A stretch of 64,000 bases of DNA from Novosphingobium pokkalii. GTDB lineage: Bacteria; Pseudomonadota; Alphaproteobacteria; Sphingomonadales; Sphingomonadaceae. The stretch lies in assembly GCF_014652855.1 (NCBI RefSeq), contig NZ_BMZP01000005.1, positions 162,702-226,701 of the forward strand, written 5' to 3'. The first letter of the stretch is position 1, and each line of letters starts with the position of its first letter. The position numbers were made by a program, and so were the translations under genes. Of this stretch, positions 35,993-43,873 are shown piece by piece. A model generated the notes under the pieces. The model worked only from the letters and a program-made list of their open reading frames with translations. It was not told the DNA's origin and made no database searches.

Positions 35993-37555
35993 ATGACAGC
36001 ACGGGTGGCGATCATCGGCGCCGGAATCGGTGGCCTGGCGGCCGCCGCGCTGCTCGCCGCGCGGGGCCTTGCCGTCACCGTGGTGGAAAAGGCAGCGCAC
36101 CCTGGCGGCAAGGCGCGGCAGATCGCGGTCGATGGCGTGGCCATCGATGCCGGCCCCACCGTGTTCACCCTGCGCGACGTGTTCGAGGACATCTTTCGCG
36201 AATGCGGCCGGGAATTGACCGACCACGTTGCCATCCGCCGCGCCGGTGTGCTCGCCCGCCATGCCTGGGACAATCGCGGCCAGCTCGATCTCCATGCCGA
36301 TCCCGCGCGCAGCGAGGAAGCGATCGGCGATTTCGCCGGCGCCGCCGCCGCCGCTGGCTTCCGCAGCTTCCGCGCCGAGGCCGCGCGCATCCACGGCATT
36401 CTCGATGCGCCGATGCTGCGCGGGTCCAAGCTGGCCTGGCCACCCTCGCTGATGTGGCGCATCGGCCTGTGGCGGGTGAGCGATCTTCTGGCGATCCGCC
36501 CTTACGAAAGCCTGTGGCGCGTGCTGGGCCAGCACTTTGCCGATCCGCGCCTGCGCCAGCTTTTCGCCCGCTATGCCACCTATTGCGGCTCGTCCCCGTT
36601 CGCCACGCCGGCCACGCTGATGCTGATCGCCCATGTCGAGGCGCAGGGCGTCTGGCTGATCGAAGGCGGGATGGCGGCGCTGGCGCGGGCGCTAATGGAC
36701 CTGGCGCGGGCACACGGCGCGCAGTTCCGCTTCGGCACCGGGGCGGCCCTGCTGGAAACCGCGCAGGGCCGCGTCTCGGGCGTGGTCATGGCCAATGGCG
36801 AGCGGGTCGCGGCCGACGCGGTGATTGCCAATGCCGATCCCGAAGCGCTCGCTGCCGGGCGCCTCGGCCCGCTCGCGGCCATGGGCGTCACCAGCCACGG
36901 CGCGCGCAACCGCTCGCTCTCCGCGCTCGTCTGGCTTGCCCATGCGCGCACCGGCGGCTTCCCGCTGCAACGCCACAACGTGCTGTTCTCCCCCGATTAC
37001 CCGCGCGAGTTCGCGGATATCGCGGCAGGCCGCCCGCCCGGCGATCCCAGCGTCTATGTCTGCGCGCAAGACCGCGACGGCAGTGCCACCCCGCCGCCGC
37101 CCGGCGCGCGCGAACGCTTGCAGATCATCGTCAACGCCCCGGCCAATGGCGACAGCCACGCCTATACCGAAAAGGAGAGGGACCAATGCACTTTGGCCAT
37201 GAGCCAGGCCCTGCGCCGCTGCGGGCTGGAGCTGGAAACGGACTGGCCCCGCGCGTTGCTGACGCCGAACGAGTTCGAGACCTTTTTGCCCTCGACCGGC
37301 GGAGCGATCTATGGACGGGCCTCGCACGGCTGGGCGGCGTCCTTCCTGCGCCAGGGCACGCGGACGCGGATCCCTGGGCTCTATTGCGCGGGTGGAAGCA
37401 CCCACCCCGGAGCCGGGGTGCCGATGGCCGCCTTGTCGGGGCGGCTGGCCAGCCAGGCGGTGATGCAAGACCTCGCTTCGACGCGGCGGTTCCACCCGGT
37501 GGCTATGGCTGGTGGTATGTCGACGCGATCAGCCAGTGCGGGCGCCACGGGCTGA
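35993..37555 (+). CDS. crtD: Hydroxyneurosporene (methoxyneurosporene) desaturase
   Basis: A 520-residue FAD-dependent desaturase that introduces the 3,4 double bond of spheroidene-type carotenoids. The FAD fold VAIIGAGIGGLAAAALLAARG opens the protein, and LYCAGGSTHPGAGVPMAALSGRLA closes the conserved part, as in CrtI/CrtD. The conserved protein ends near VMQDLAS; the final 30 residues (TRRFHPVAMAGG...) are encoded by DNA that also encodes the crtC N-terminus in another frame. GAAGG lies 8 nt before the ATG. CrtD rather than CrtI is inferred from the crtC/crtF neighbours. Confidence 0.92.
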   Translation: MTARVAIIGAGIGGLAAAALLAARGLAVTVVEKAAHPGGKARQIAVDGVAIDAGPTVFTLRDVFEDIFRECGRELTDHVAIRRAGVLARHAWDNRGQLDLHADPARSEEAIGDFAGAAAAAGFRSFRAEAARIHGILDAPMLRGSKLAWPPSLMWRIGLWRVSDLLAIRPYESLWRVLGQHFADPRLRQLFARYATYCGSSPFATPATLMLIAHVEAQGVWLIEGGMAALARALMDLARAHGAQFRFGTGAALLETAQGRVSGVVMANGERVAADAVIANADPEALAAGRLGPLAAMGVTSHGARNRSLSALVWLAHARTGGFPLQRHNVLFSPDYPREFADIAAGRPPGDPSVYVCAQDRDGSATPPPPGARERLQIIVNAPANGDSHAYTEKERDQCTLAMSQALRRCGLELETDWPRALLTPNEFETFLPSTGGAIYGRASHGWAASFLRQGTRTRIPGLYCAGGSTHPGAGVPMAALSGRLASQAVMQDLASTRRFHPVAMAGGMSTRSASAGATG

Positions 37556-38394
37556 CCATCATCGCCTTCATCGGCAGCGTATTCTCCCCCTATTACAAGA
37601 AAAGCGGCCGGGGCGATCCGCTCGATCACTGCGCGCTCAACGTCGCGCTCTATGGACCCGGCGCGCGCTGGACGATGACCGAGCGCGCGCGCGGCGCGGT
37701 GCAGCGCAATGCCGATACCCTGCTGATCGGCCCCAGCAGCGTGCACTGGACCGGCAATGCCCTGGAAATCGTGATCGAGGAACTGGACAAGCGCGTGGGC
37801 GTGCCCTGGCAACGCCGCGTGGCGGGCCGCGTGCGCGTCATCCCCGAAACGCTCAACCCCCGCGCCTTCGCGCTCGATCCGCAGGGGCGGCACCACTGGC
37901 ACTGCCTTGCCCCGCGCGCGCGGATCGAAGTGGCGATGCAGGCCCCCGCCCTGTCATGGCAGGGCAGCGCCTACCTCGATTCCAACTTCGGCAGCGAGTC
38001 CCTGGAGGAAGGCTTCCGCGTCTGGCACTGGTCCCGCGCGCACAGCCGCAAAGGCGCCTTCGTCACCTACGAAGGCATCCGCCAGAGCGGCCAACCCTTC
38101 GCCAGCGCCCTGCGCTTCGCCCCCGACGGCACGGTGCACGAGGAAGAAACCCTGCCCCCCGTCGCGCCCCTGCCCAACACCCTGTGGCAAATGGAACGCA
38201 AGACCCGCGCCGACCGCGGCCACGCCACCGTCACCCGCACCTGGGAAGACGCCCCCTTCTACGCCCGCTCCACCCTGCGCTCCACGCTCTATGGCGAACC
38301 GGTCGTCTCCGTGCAGGAAAGCCTGGACCTCACCCGCTTCGCCTCGCCCGTGGTGCAGTTCATGCTGCCCTACCGGATTCCGCGCGTGGGGTGA
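37384..38394 (+). CDS. crtC: Carotenoid 1,2-hydratase, start codon unclear
   Basis: The hydratase adding water to the psi-end of neurosporene or lycopene. The conserved protein runs from PRFDAAVPPGGYGWWYVDAI through LTIIAFIGSVFSPYY, LDSNFGSESLEEGFRVWHWSRA and ends MLPYRIPRVG. There is no in-frame ATG or GTG close to the conserved start; the nearest in-frame start-like codon is TTG at 37384, giving 336 residues with about 35 non-conserved ones. ATG 37463, just before the conserved part, is in the crtD frame. Options are a TTG or other weak start coupled to crtD, a +1 frame change, or a sequence error. The product family itself is clear. Confidence 0.85.
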   Translation: MRGWKHPPRSRGADGRLVGAAGQPGGDARPRFDAAVPPGGYGWWYVDAISQCGRHGLTIIAFIGSVFSPYYKKSGRGDPLDHCALNVALYGPGARWTMTERARGAVQRNADTLLIGPSSVHWTGNALEIVIEELDKRVGVPWQRRVAGRVRVIPETLNPRAFALDPQGRHHWHCLAPRARIEVAMQAPALSWQGSAYLDSNFGSESLEEGFRVWHWSRAHSRKGAFVTYEGIRQSGQPFASALRFAPDGTVHEEETLPPVAPLPNTLWQMERKTRADRGHATVTRTWEDAPFYARSTLRSTLYGEPVVSVQESLDLTRFASPVVQFMLPYRIPRVG

Positions 38395-38468
38395 GTGGGG
38401 TGTCGGCGCGGGGCCTTGTCGCGTGATGGTTGGCACGCTCGTGCGCGTCGCCCATCTCTTGACACGCG

Positions 38469-38651
38469 GAGATCGAAAGCATCCGGCACAAGGCGCTGCG
38501 CAAACTGGTGGAGCAGGGCAACTCCAAGGGTGTGATCGAACCCGAACGGATTATCGACACGCTGTTGCGCATGCAGGGCGCCCATGACCTTGCCCAGCCA
38601 CGGGCGCACGAGAACGAGATCAACGTCGCGCCTTTGCCCAAGGCCGCTTGA
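38469..38651 (+). pseudogene. Remnant resembling a HigB/RelE-type toxin
   Basis: A 60-residue open stretch EIESIRHKALRKLVEQGNSKGV...IIDTLLRMQGAHDL follows immediately after an in-frame TGA and has no start codon. The opening IESIRHKALRKLVE resembles the N-terminus of HigB-family toxins as I remember them; the C-terminal half with the catalytic region is missing, and no HigA antitoxin follows. It is probably a broken gene left by recombination behind crtC. Family assignment is tentative. Confidence 0.4.
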
Positions 38652-38661
38652 GCGCACCCAT

Positions 38662-38697
38662 CCGGTGACTTACGAAGGCGTGCGCCAGAACGGACAC
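38662..38697 (+). pseudogene. Short crtC-like fragment
   Basis: GTGACTTACGAAGGCGTGCG... encodes VTYEGVRQNGH, nearly the crtC segment VTYEGIRQSGQ (about 38070-38100). It lies about 265 bases after the crtC stop, beyond the toxin-like remnant, in no open gene. A duplicated or exchanged crtC end is the simplest explanation; chance similarity of eleven residues cannot be excluded. The rest of 38698-38842 shows only a short GCGCC/GGCGC hairpin. Confidence 0.45.
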
Positions 38698-38842
38698 CAT
38701 GCAGCGATAGAGAGGCAGCCAGCTTGTGAAGCTACGCATCGCGATCTGTAATTAGGGATACTGGCCCCGGAACTCCACGCCCCGATGATACTATACGCCC
38801 TATATAGCGCCCCTGGGGCGCCAGAAGGAGTTGAATGGGCGC

Positions 38843-39637
38843 TCACACCGTTGGCCCGGTAGCGAACGCCGGCAGACCGAAGGTGCTTGCAAAGCCATTG
38901 GAGAGCCTGAAGAACGCTGATCGGTCGAGAATTTTCGGAGGCTCGTCGCCTTGGACGTCCCCATGAAAAGGATGTAAAATCCTCAGGCCGAATTGATCAG
39001 CGATTGTGCGCGCCTCTATATTGATCCCAAGATCATCTAGCATCAGTGTTTGAAAAAGTATATTCCCCACAGAAAATCCTGTAGACTGGAAGTTAACCTT
39101 TCTATTTATTCCAAGTTTATCCTGAAATACGATGGTAGCGCCATGATGATTTGCGATAGCAGGATGTTTCGCTTGTAAATCCACCCTTCCTATCCAGACA
39201 GTCCATCCTGGGGGTGTAGCGCGATTTTGCATAAAGTAATTTCTTTGCTGTTGCGAAATTTTTGCTGTGTCTGGATCGGCAAACTCGTTCACCATTGTGA
39301 ACATGGTTGCCCAGGCAGCCAGTACGGCTGAAGCTTCCACCGACAAAGTCACCCAATCGCTAAGCAGTGCGATGATATGAGGTTTCGCCAATTCTTGAAG
39401 ATTCCCCATCCATACGTTGTTGCATTGCTTGCACACCACCTGAAGGCGCTGTGCGTGCAGGTCTCCCGGCCTATTGAGTTTACCACGCATTATATTGCCG
39501 CCAGTATTTGAACCTGCCACGTAATGTGTTGCTCGCGCTTCAGTGCGAGGCAGGTAATTTCTGAGCCAGTCAGCCCATATATGCTCTCTTGAGAGCTTCT
39601 CCGATGATCCACAGAATATGCAAATATATTTGCTCAC
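38843..39637 (-). CDS. HNH-endonuclease-like zinc-binding protein
   Basis: A 264-residue protein starting MSKYICIFCGSSEKLSREHIWADWL, with a second Cys pair at VVCKQCNNVWMGNLQE. The CxxC...(S)REHI...CxxCN layout is that of HNH-type nucleases or related zinc-finger domains; the remaining 180 residues (ASAVLAAWATMFTMVNEF..., WTVWIGRVD) are unrecognised. GTG 39637 is preferred over ATG 39664 because GAGGA lies 8 nt upstream of it. The DNA is clearly more AT-rich than its neighbours and codon choice differs, suggesting recent transfer. Possibly phage-defence or mobile-element related; function not established. Confidence 0.75.
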   Translation of the reverse strand: MSKYICIFCGSSEKLSREHIWADWLRNYLPRTEARATHYVAGSNTGGNIMRGKLNRPGDLHAQRLQVVCKQCNNVWMGNLQELAKPHIIALLSDWVTLSVEASAVLAAWATMFTMVNEFADPDTAKISQQQRNYFMQNRATPPGWTVWIGRVDLQAKHPAIANHHGATIVFQDKLGINRKVNFQSTGFSVGNILFQTLMLDDLGINIEARTIADQFGLRILHPFHGDVQGDEPPKILDRSAFFRLSNGFASTFGLPAFATGPTV

Positions 39638-39767
39638 AGTGAAATTCCTCACGCGAAGCCACATAAGCAGTAACTATTAGAGAAATCTTGGCACTAATTC
39701 CAGCATAATTTCGAGAATTCCGGGAACGCTGTACTCAATCCCCGCATGGCGTCGCGCTACAATATTG

Positions 39768-39835
39768 ATTTCGCGCAGAGGCGCGGAGGCGCAGAGATTG
39801 GTTTTCCTCTGCGCCTCGGCGCCTCTGCGCGAAAT
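39768..39835. repeat. Long palindrome with GAGGCGC units
   Basis: Arms of 29 nt (39768-39796 and 39807-39835) match at 28 of 29 positions around a 10-nt loop. The arms contain repeated AGAGGCGC/GGAGGCGC units. Both strands read as short frames of the RRGAEAQR...LCASAPLRE kind, which I regard as artefacts of a widespread non-coding repeat. Confidence 0.75.
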
Positions 39836-39982
39836 TCCCATTTTTTCCTTGGTTCAGGCCGCTGATGTGAGCGCAAACCTCGCAATCCCCGTTTCCGGCG
39901 ACCCCGTGTCTCCGGGTGCCAAAAAACCTCCGCATGCAACCGGATGAATGGAAGAATTCACCAAACACCACCCGGTGCTTTG

Positions 39983-40099
39983 CTTCTTCGTGTCTTTGTG
40001 TCTTTGTGTGAAATTCCGATCATCGACACGTCACGGCATATTCACGCTGTGCCCGATTATTTTCACACGAAGCCACGAAGCCACGAAGACACAAAGGAA
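39983..40099. repeat. Inverted repeat built of TTYGTGKC octamers
   Basis: The left arm (39983-40015) is a run of TTCGTGTC-TTTGTGTC-TTTGTGTG followed by AAATT. The right arm (40060-40099) is the inverse of similar octamers (TTCACACGAAGCCACGAAG...). The arms pair imperfectly over about 33 nt. With the element at 39768 it fills the 480-bp space between the HNH-like gene and orf39; no gene is seen there. Confidence 0.65.
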
Positions 40100-40120
40100 G
40101 GAAAAGGAAGAATACGCCTC

Positions 40121-40240
40121 CTACTCCCGCTCCCGCTTCTCCCGGTCCCGCCGTATCTCCCGGTTCACCGACCACAACTGATACACGCCAAAACCGATCG
40201 CCACGGCGGCGGTGAAGACGATTTCGATCCAGCCGTTCAT
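40121..40240 (-). CDS. 39-residue single-helix membrane protein after bchO
   Basis: MNGWIEIVFTAAVAIGFGVYQLWSVNREIRRDREKRERE: one membrane helix (about 4-22) and a highly charged cytoplasmic tail. The ATG overlaps the bchO stop by 4 nt, the same coupling as the rest of the bchIDO run, which supports real translation. Short proteins of this pattern are often missed by gene finders. Function unknown; it could anchor or stabilise a pigment enzyme, but nothing in the sequence shows that. Confidence 0.65.
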   Translation of the reverse strand: MNGWIEIVFTAAVAIGFGVYQLWSVNREIRRDREKRERE

Positions 40241-41130
40241 GCGGCGCTCTCCTGCATCTGCCCGGCGATGACGGCGGCCGCCAGGTCGGGGCGTTCTTCG
40301 TGGGCGAGGTGCCCCAGGTGGGGCAGCACGGTGAGGTGGGCGTGGGGCAGAAGGCGGGCGGCGGCTTCCACGGTGTGGAGCGGCACGGCGGCGTCTGCGC
40401 GCGCGTGGACGAGGTGAACCGGCATGGCCATGGTCGGCAACCGGCGGCGCAGCGCGTCCAGGTCCCAACTGGCCATCATTTCCATCGCCCCGGCGCAATG
40501 CGCCGGGCAGCCCAGCAGCGCGCGGTAGCAGGCCAGGCCCGGCGCATCGATGGTCGATCCCGTGGCGCGCTTGAGGAAGCGTTCCGGTTCCCCCGGCAGG
40601 CGCGCGATGCGGGCCAGCATGCGCGGCACCAGCGGGTTGACGAACAGCAGCCGCGCCAGCGAGGGAAAGAGTTGCGCCGCCAGTCCCGGAAACGGCATCA
40701 GCGCGGGGTTAAAGCCGATCACCGGCACCCCCGCTCCACCATGATCCGCGCCGCCATCCTGCACCAGTTGCAGAGCAATCGCCGCCCCAGCCGAATGGCC
40801 CACCACCAAGGCGGGCACCATCCCCAGCGCGCGCAGCAGATCGGCCAGCGCGCGGGCCATGGCGGGCAGCGTCAGGCCCCCCGCCGGCCGCCCGCGCGTA
40901 AAGCCATGGCCGGGCAGATCGGGCGCCACCACGGTAAAATCCCGCGCCAGCAGGGGCATCACATCGCGCCAACTGTGCGTCGCCGCGCCCGTGCCGTGCA
41001 GCAGCAGCACCACCGGCCCCCGGCCCATCACCTGCACATGCCAGGCAAGGCCCGGCGTTTCGACAAAGCGGCTGGCCGCGCGGTGCGGCCAATGGCGGCC
41101 TTCCACTTCCCAGCGCGGCGCCGTGCTCAT
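40237..41130 (-). CDS. bchO: BchO, alpha/beta hydrolase of the Mg chelatase operon
   Basis: A 297-residue alpha/beta hydrolase. The nucleophile elbow VVGHSAGAAIAL places the Ser at 113; LLLHGTGAATHSWRD is the oxyanion-hole HG region and LVHARADAAVP...HLGHLAHEE supplies the Asp and His. BchO is always found with bchI and bchD, but its substrate is unknown. It overlaps bchD by 4 nt. Confidence 0.94.
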   Translation of the reverse strand: MSTAPRWEVEGRHWPHRAASRFVETPGLAWHVQVMGRGPVVLLLHGTGAATHSWRDVMPLLARDFTVVAPDLPGHGFTRGRPAGGLTLPAMARALADLLRALGMVPALVVGHSAGAAIALQLVQDGGADHGGAGVPVIGFNPALMPFPGLAAQLFPSLARLLFVNPLVPRMLARIARLPGEPERFLKRATGSTIDAPGLACYRALLGCPAHCAGAMEMMASWDLDALRRRLPTMAMPVHLVHARADAAVPLHTVEAAARLLPHAHLTVLPHLGHLAHEERPDLAAAVIAGQMQESAA

Positions 41131-42797
41131 GCCACTTGCGCCACGGCGGCGTGCAGCGCGTGGGCATCGGCACAGGGCAAGGGCAGGTAGCGCGCGCGCA
41201 TCGCCTCGGCCAGGCGCGCCGCCTCTGGCCGGGGGCGCGGCGAAATGTCGATCACCACCGCATCGTGGCCCGCCCCGGCAATCGCCCGCGCGGCGAGCAG
41301 CGCATCCTCCTGCGCGCGGGCGCGACCGCGTGTGCCGTCCAGCGCGATATTGGCGCTGCCATCGGTCAGAAACACCAGCACCGGCGTGCTGCCCCGCGCC
41401 GCCACCGCTTCACCCAGTTGCCGCGCCAGCGCCAGTCCGCTGGCCAAAGGCGTGCCGCCACCGCCGGGCAAGGCGGCCAGCGCCCGCTTGGCGCGGGTAA
41501 GCGAGCGCGTCGGCGGCAGCAGCACGTCCGCCCCTTCGCCACGAAACGCCACCACGGCCACGTCTGCCCGCTTCACATAGGTCTGCGCCAGGATCAGTTC
41601 CGCCGCGCCCTTGGCCTCGGCCAGGCGCGACACCGCGGTGGAGCCGGAGGCATCGACGCAGAACACCGTCACGCTGCTGCGCCGCTCCTCGAAGCGACGC
41701 ACGCGCAAGTCGTCGCGGCGAAAGCGGATCGGCCCGGCCCCCTCGGGCGCGGGATCGCGCTGGCGCAGCGGCTGCCACGGGATCGCCGCGCGCAGGCTGT
41801 CGACCAGCGCCAGCCGCACCCCGCCACCGGGAAGGCCGGGCCGCGCCGCCAGCGGCCGCCCCCGCCGGGCCGAGCGCACGCGCTGCCCCGCCCCGCCGCC
41901 CGCGCCGCTCTTGGCCCGCCCCAGTGTTCCGGCAGCAATGCGATCGAGCACGTCGGGCGGAATCGCCGCGCGCACCGCCTCCACCAGCAGCGTTTCGGGC
42001 GCATCGCTGTGCGCGCCATCCTGCTCGGCCTCGCCCGGCGCGCTCTCCCCGCCTTCGGGCGGCGGAGGCGACGAAGAGGGCGGCTCGGCGGGAACCTGCG
42101 TGGCGCGCGGCGCCAGCACCAGCCGCGCCGCCTGCTCCACGTCGCTGCGCCGCACCGCTTCGGCTCCGTCGAGCGCAGCGAGCGCCTGCGCCGCCGCCTC
42201 GGCCTGCAGCAGCGGGCGCAGCGAGGCAATGCCCAGCGCCTGCGTCGCCCCGGCCAGTGCCTCGCGCTCCGCTGCGTCCAGCATCGGCAGCGGCGCTCGC
42301 TCCGTCGCGCGTTCGGGCAAAGGCAGCGCCAGATCTGCCAGCGCAACATTGGCCAAGGACAGGTCGAACGCCACACGCTCCATCAGCACGGGCGGCGGGC
42401 GTTCGTCACCGGGCGCGCCATCGTCGAGCAGCACCAGCGCAAAGGCGTGCCCGCCATCCATCGCTTGCGCCACGCGCCCGGCCACGTCACGGCGCAGGCG
42501 CTGCGCCATCGGCACCACCAGCACGCCGCCGCGCGCTTCCTCCAGCAAGCCGCGTTGCCGCACCAGCATGCCGCCGGCCAGGCTCGCGGCGATATCGGTG
42601 CCGCCGCACAGCCGCTCCTCGTCGATATGGCCGGGCAGGCGGCGCAGCGGGGTGCCGGGCGGCAGCAGCATGGCCAGCGCGTCGAGCACGCGGTCCACCG
42701 CCGGGCCACTGCCGCGCAGGCAGATCCCGCCCAATGGCCCCGGCAATCGGGCCAGCAGGCGCGCCGCGATCAGCGCATCTGCCAGCCCCCCGCTCAT
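41127..42797 (-). CDS. bchD: Magnesium chelatase subunit D
   Basis: A 556-residue platform subunit of the BchI-BchD AAA+ ring. The N-terminal AAA+-like half lacks a good Walker A, as usual for BchD; a Pro/Glu-rich acidic linker (about 260-285, VPAEPPSSSPPPPEGGE) follows; the C-terminal von Willebrand A domain has the MIDAS motif FCVDASGSTAVSR and FLTDGSANIALDG. The start MSGGLADAL lies 13 nt after bchI. Confidence 0.95.
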   Translation of the reverse strand: MSGGLADALIAARLLARLPGPLGGICLRGSGPAVDRVLDALAMLLPPGTPLRRLPGHIDEERLCGGTDIAASLAGGMLVRQRGLLEEARGGVLVVPMAQRLRRDVAGRVAQAMDGGHAFALVLLDDGAPGDERPPPVLMERVAFDLSLANVALADLALPLPERATERAPLPMLDAAEREALAGATQALGIASLRPLLQAEAAAQALAALDGAEAVRRSDVEQAARLVLAPRATQVPAEPPSSSPPPPEGGESAPGEAEQDGAHSDAPETLLVEAVRAAIPPDVLDRIAAGTLGRAKSGAGGGAGQRVRSARRGRPLAARPGLPGGGVRLALVDSLRAAIPWQPLRQRDPAPEGAGPIRFRRDDLRVRRFEERRSSVTVFCVDASGSTAVSRLAEAKGAAELILAQTYVKRADVAVVAFRGEGADVLLPPTRSLTRAKRALAALPGGGGTPLASGLALARQLGEAVAARGSTPVLVFLTDGSANIALDGTRGRARAQEDALLAARAIAGAGHDAVVIDISPRPRPEAARLAEAMRARYLPLPCADAHALHAAVAQVA

Positions 42798-42810
42798 GGC
42801 AGAATCCGGT

Positions 42811-43806
42811 TCATGCAAACAGCTCGTCCAGCGCCCGCTCGATCCGCGCGCCCGATCCGCTTTCATCCAGCACATCGCGGCGCAGGCGATGGCGCAGCGC
42901 CAGCGGCGCCACGCGCACCAGATGCTCGCGCCGCACCGCTTTGGCGCCTTTCAGCGCGGCATAGGCGCGGCCCGCGCGCATCAGCGTCAATTCCCCGCGC
43001 AAGCCATCCACGCCCACCGCGCTGCACAGCCGCGCGGCATCGACCATCACCGCCTCAGGCACCTCGATCTTCGCCAGCTTGCGCTGCCCGCGCGCGATCT
43101 GTTGCAGCACTTTGCCGTCCTCGTCCGCCCAGGCGGCGGCAAAGCTGGCCGGATCGGCATCGTGCGCGGCGCAGCGGCGCATGATTTCCACCCTATCGGC
43201 AATCTCGCGCGGTGTGCGCACGTCCACCGACAGGCCAAAGCGATCGAGCAATTGCGGGCGCAACTCGCCCTCTTCGGGATTGCCGCTGCCGATCAGCACG
43301 AAGCGCGCCGCATGCCGCACCGAAAGCCCTTCGCGCTCCACCACGTTCTGGCCCGATGCCGCCACGTCCAGCAGCAGATCGACCAGGTGATCCTCCAGCA
43401 GGTTGATTTCGTCGATATAGAGAAAGCCGCGATGCGCGCGGGCGAGCAGGCCCGGTTCATAGACCCGCTCCCCGGTGCGCAGCGCGCGCTCCAGGTCGAG
43501 CGCGCCGAGCAGGCGGTCTTCCGTGGCGCCCAGCGGCAGATCGACGAACGGCACCGGCTGCCTGACCGCTTTGCTGCCGGTGCACGGGCCGGGGCACTGG
43601 CCCGGCTGTTCGCAGCCGAACCGGCACCCTTCCACCACCGCGATCGGCGGTAAGAGCGCAGCCAGCGCGCGGGCGGCGGTGGACTTGCCCGTGCCGCGAT
43701 CCCCGAACACCATGACCCCGCCGATCAGCGGATCGACCGCCGCGATCAGCAGCGCGAGCTTCATCTCGTCCTGGCCGACGATCGCGGAGAAGGGAAAGCG
43801 CGCCAT
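42811..43806 (-). CDS. bchI: Magnesium chelatase ATPase subunit I
   Basis: A 331-residue AAA+ ATPase that powers Mg insertion by BchH. Walker A is GDRGTGKST (residues 35-43) and Walker B LYIDEINLLEDH; sensor-type LIGSGNPEEGELRPQLLDRFGL follows. The N-terminal FPFSAIVGQDEMKLALL is characteristic. It heads bchI-bchD-bchO-orf39. No Shine-Dalgarno precedes the ATG; instead a PpsR operator ends one base upstream. Confidence 0.96.
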   Translation of the reverse strand: MARFPFSAIVGQDEMKLALLIAAVDPLIGGVMVFGDRGTGKSTAARALAALLPPIAVVEGCRFGCEQPGQCPGPCTGSKAVRQPVPFVDLPLGATEDRLLGALDLERALRTGERVYEPGLLARAHRGFLYIDEINLLEDHLVDLLLDVAASGQNVVEREGLSVRHAARFVLIGSGNPEEGELRPQLLDRFGLSVDVRTPREIADRVEIMRRCAAHDADPASFAAAWADEDGKVLQQIARGQRKLAKIEVPEAVMVDAARLCSAVGVDGLRGELTLMRAGRAYAALKGAKAVRREHLVRVAPLALRHRLRRDVLDESGSGARIERALDELFA

Positions 43807-43807
43807 A

Positions 43808-43825
43808 TGTCCAACACTCTGGACA
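43808..43825 (-). promoter_or_regulatory. PpsR operator abutting the bchI start codon
   Basis: TGTCC-N8-GGACA, a symmetrical TGT-N12-ACA site, ends one base before the bchI ATG. It shares the 11-mer TGGACATATGG (minus strand) with the crtF start. A bound repressor here would cover the ribosome-binding region or the transcription start itself. Confidence 0.7.
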
Positions 43826-43873
43826 GGAATGGGTGTCAGGACAAGAGAAATCGCATCATCCTGGCGCTTGTCC

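Noticed and set aside
36202..37383. Long open frame upstream of crtC as an extended or fused CrtC protein
   Set aside because: The sequence upstream of the conserved CrtC start is an Arg/Pro-rich shadow of crtD with no similarity to any carotenoid enzyme.
38807..38822. GCGCCCCTGGGGCGC as an attachment site or terminator
   Set aside because: A short GC-rich palindrome with no U-tract and no matching direct repeat at the other side of the HNH-like gene.
39735..39971. Short frames on both strands with RRGAEAQR / LCASAPLRE peptides
   Set aside because: They are translations of the 39768-39835 palindrome and of repeat DNA, not genes.
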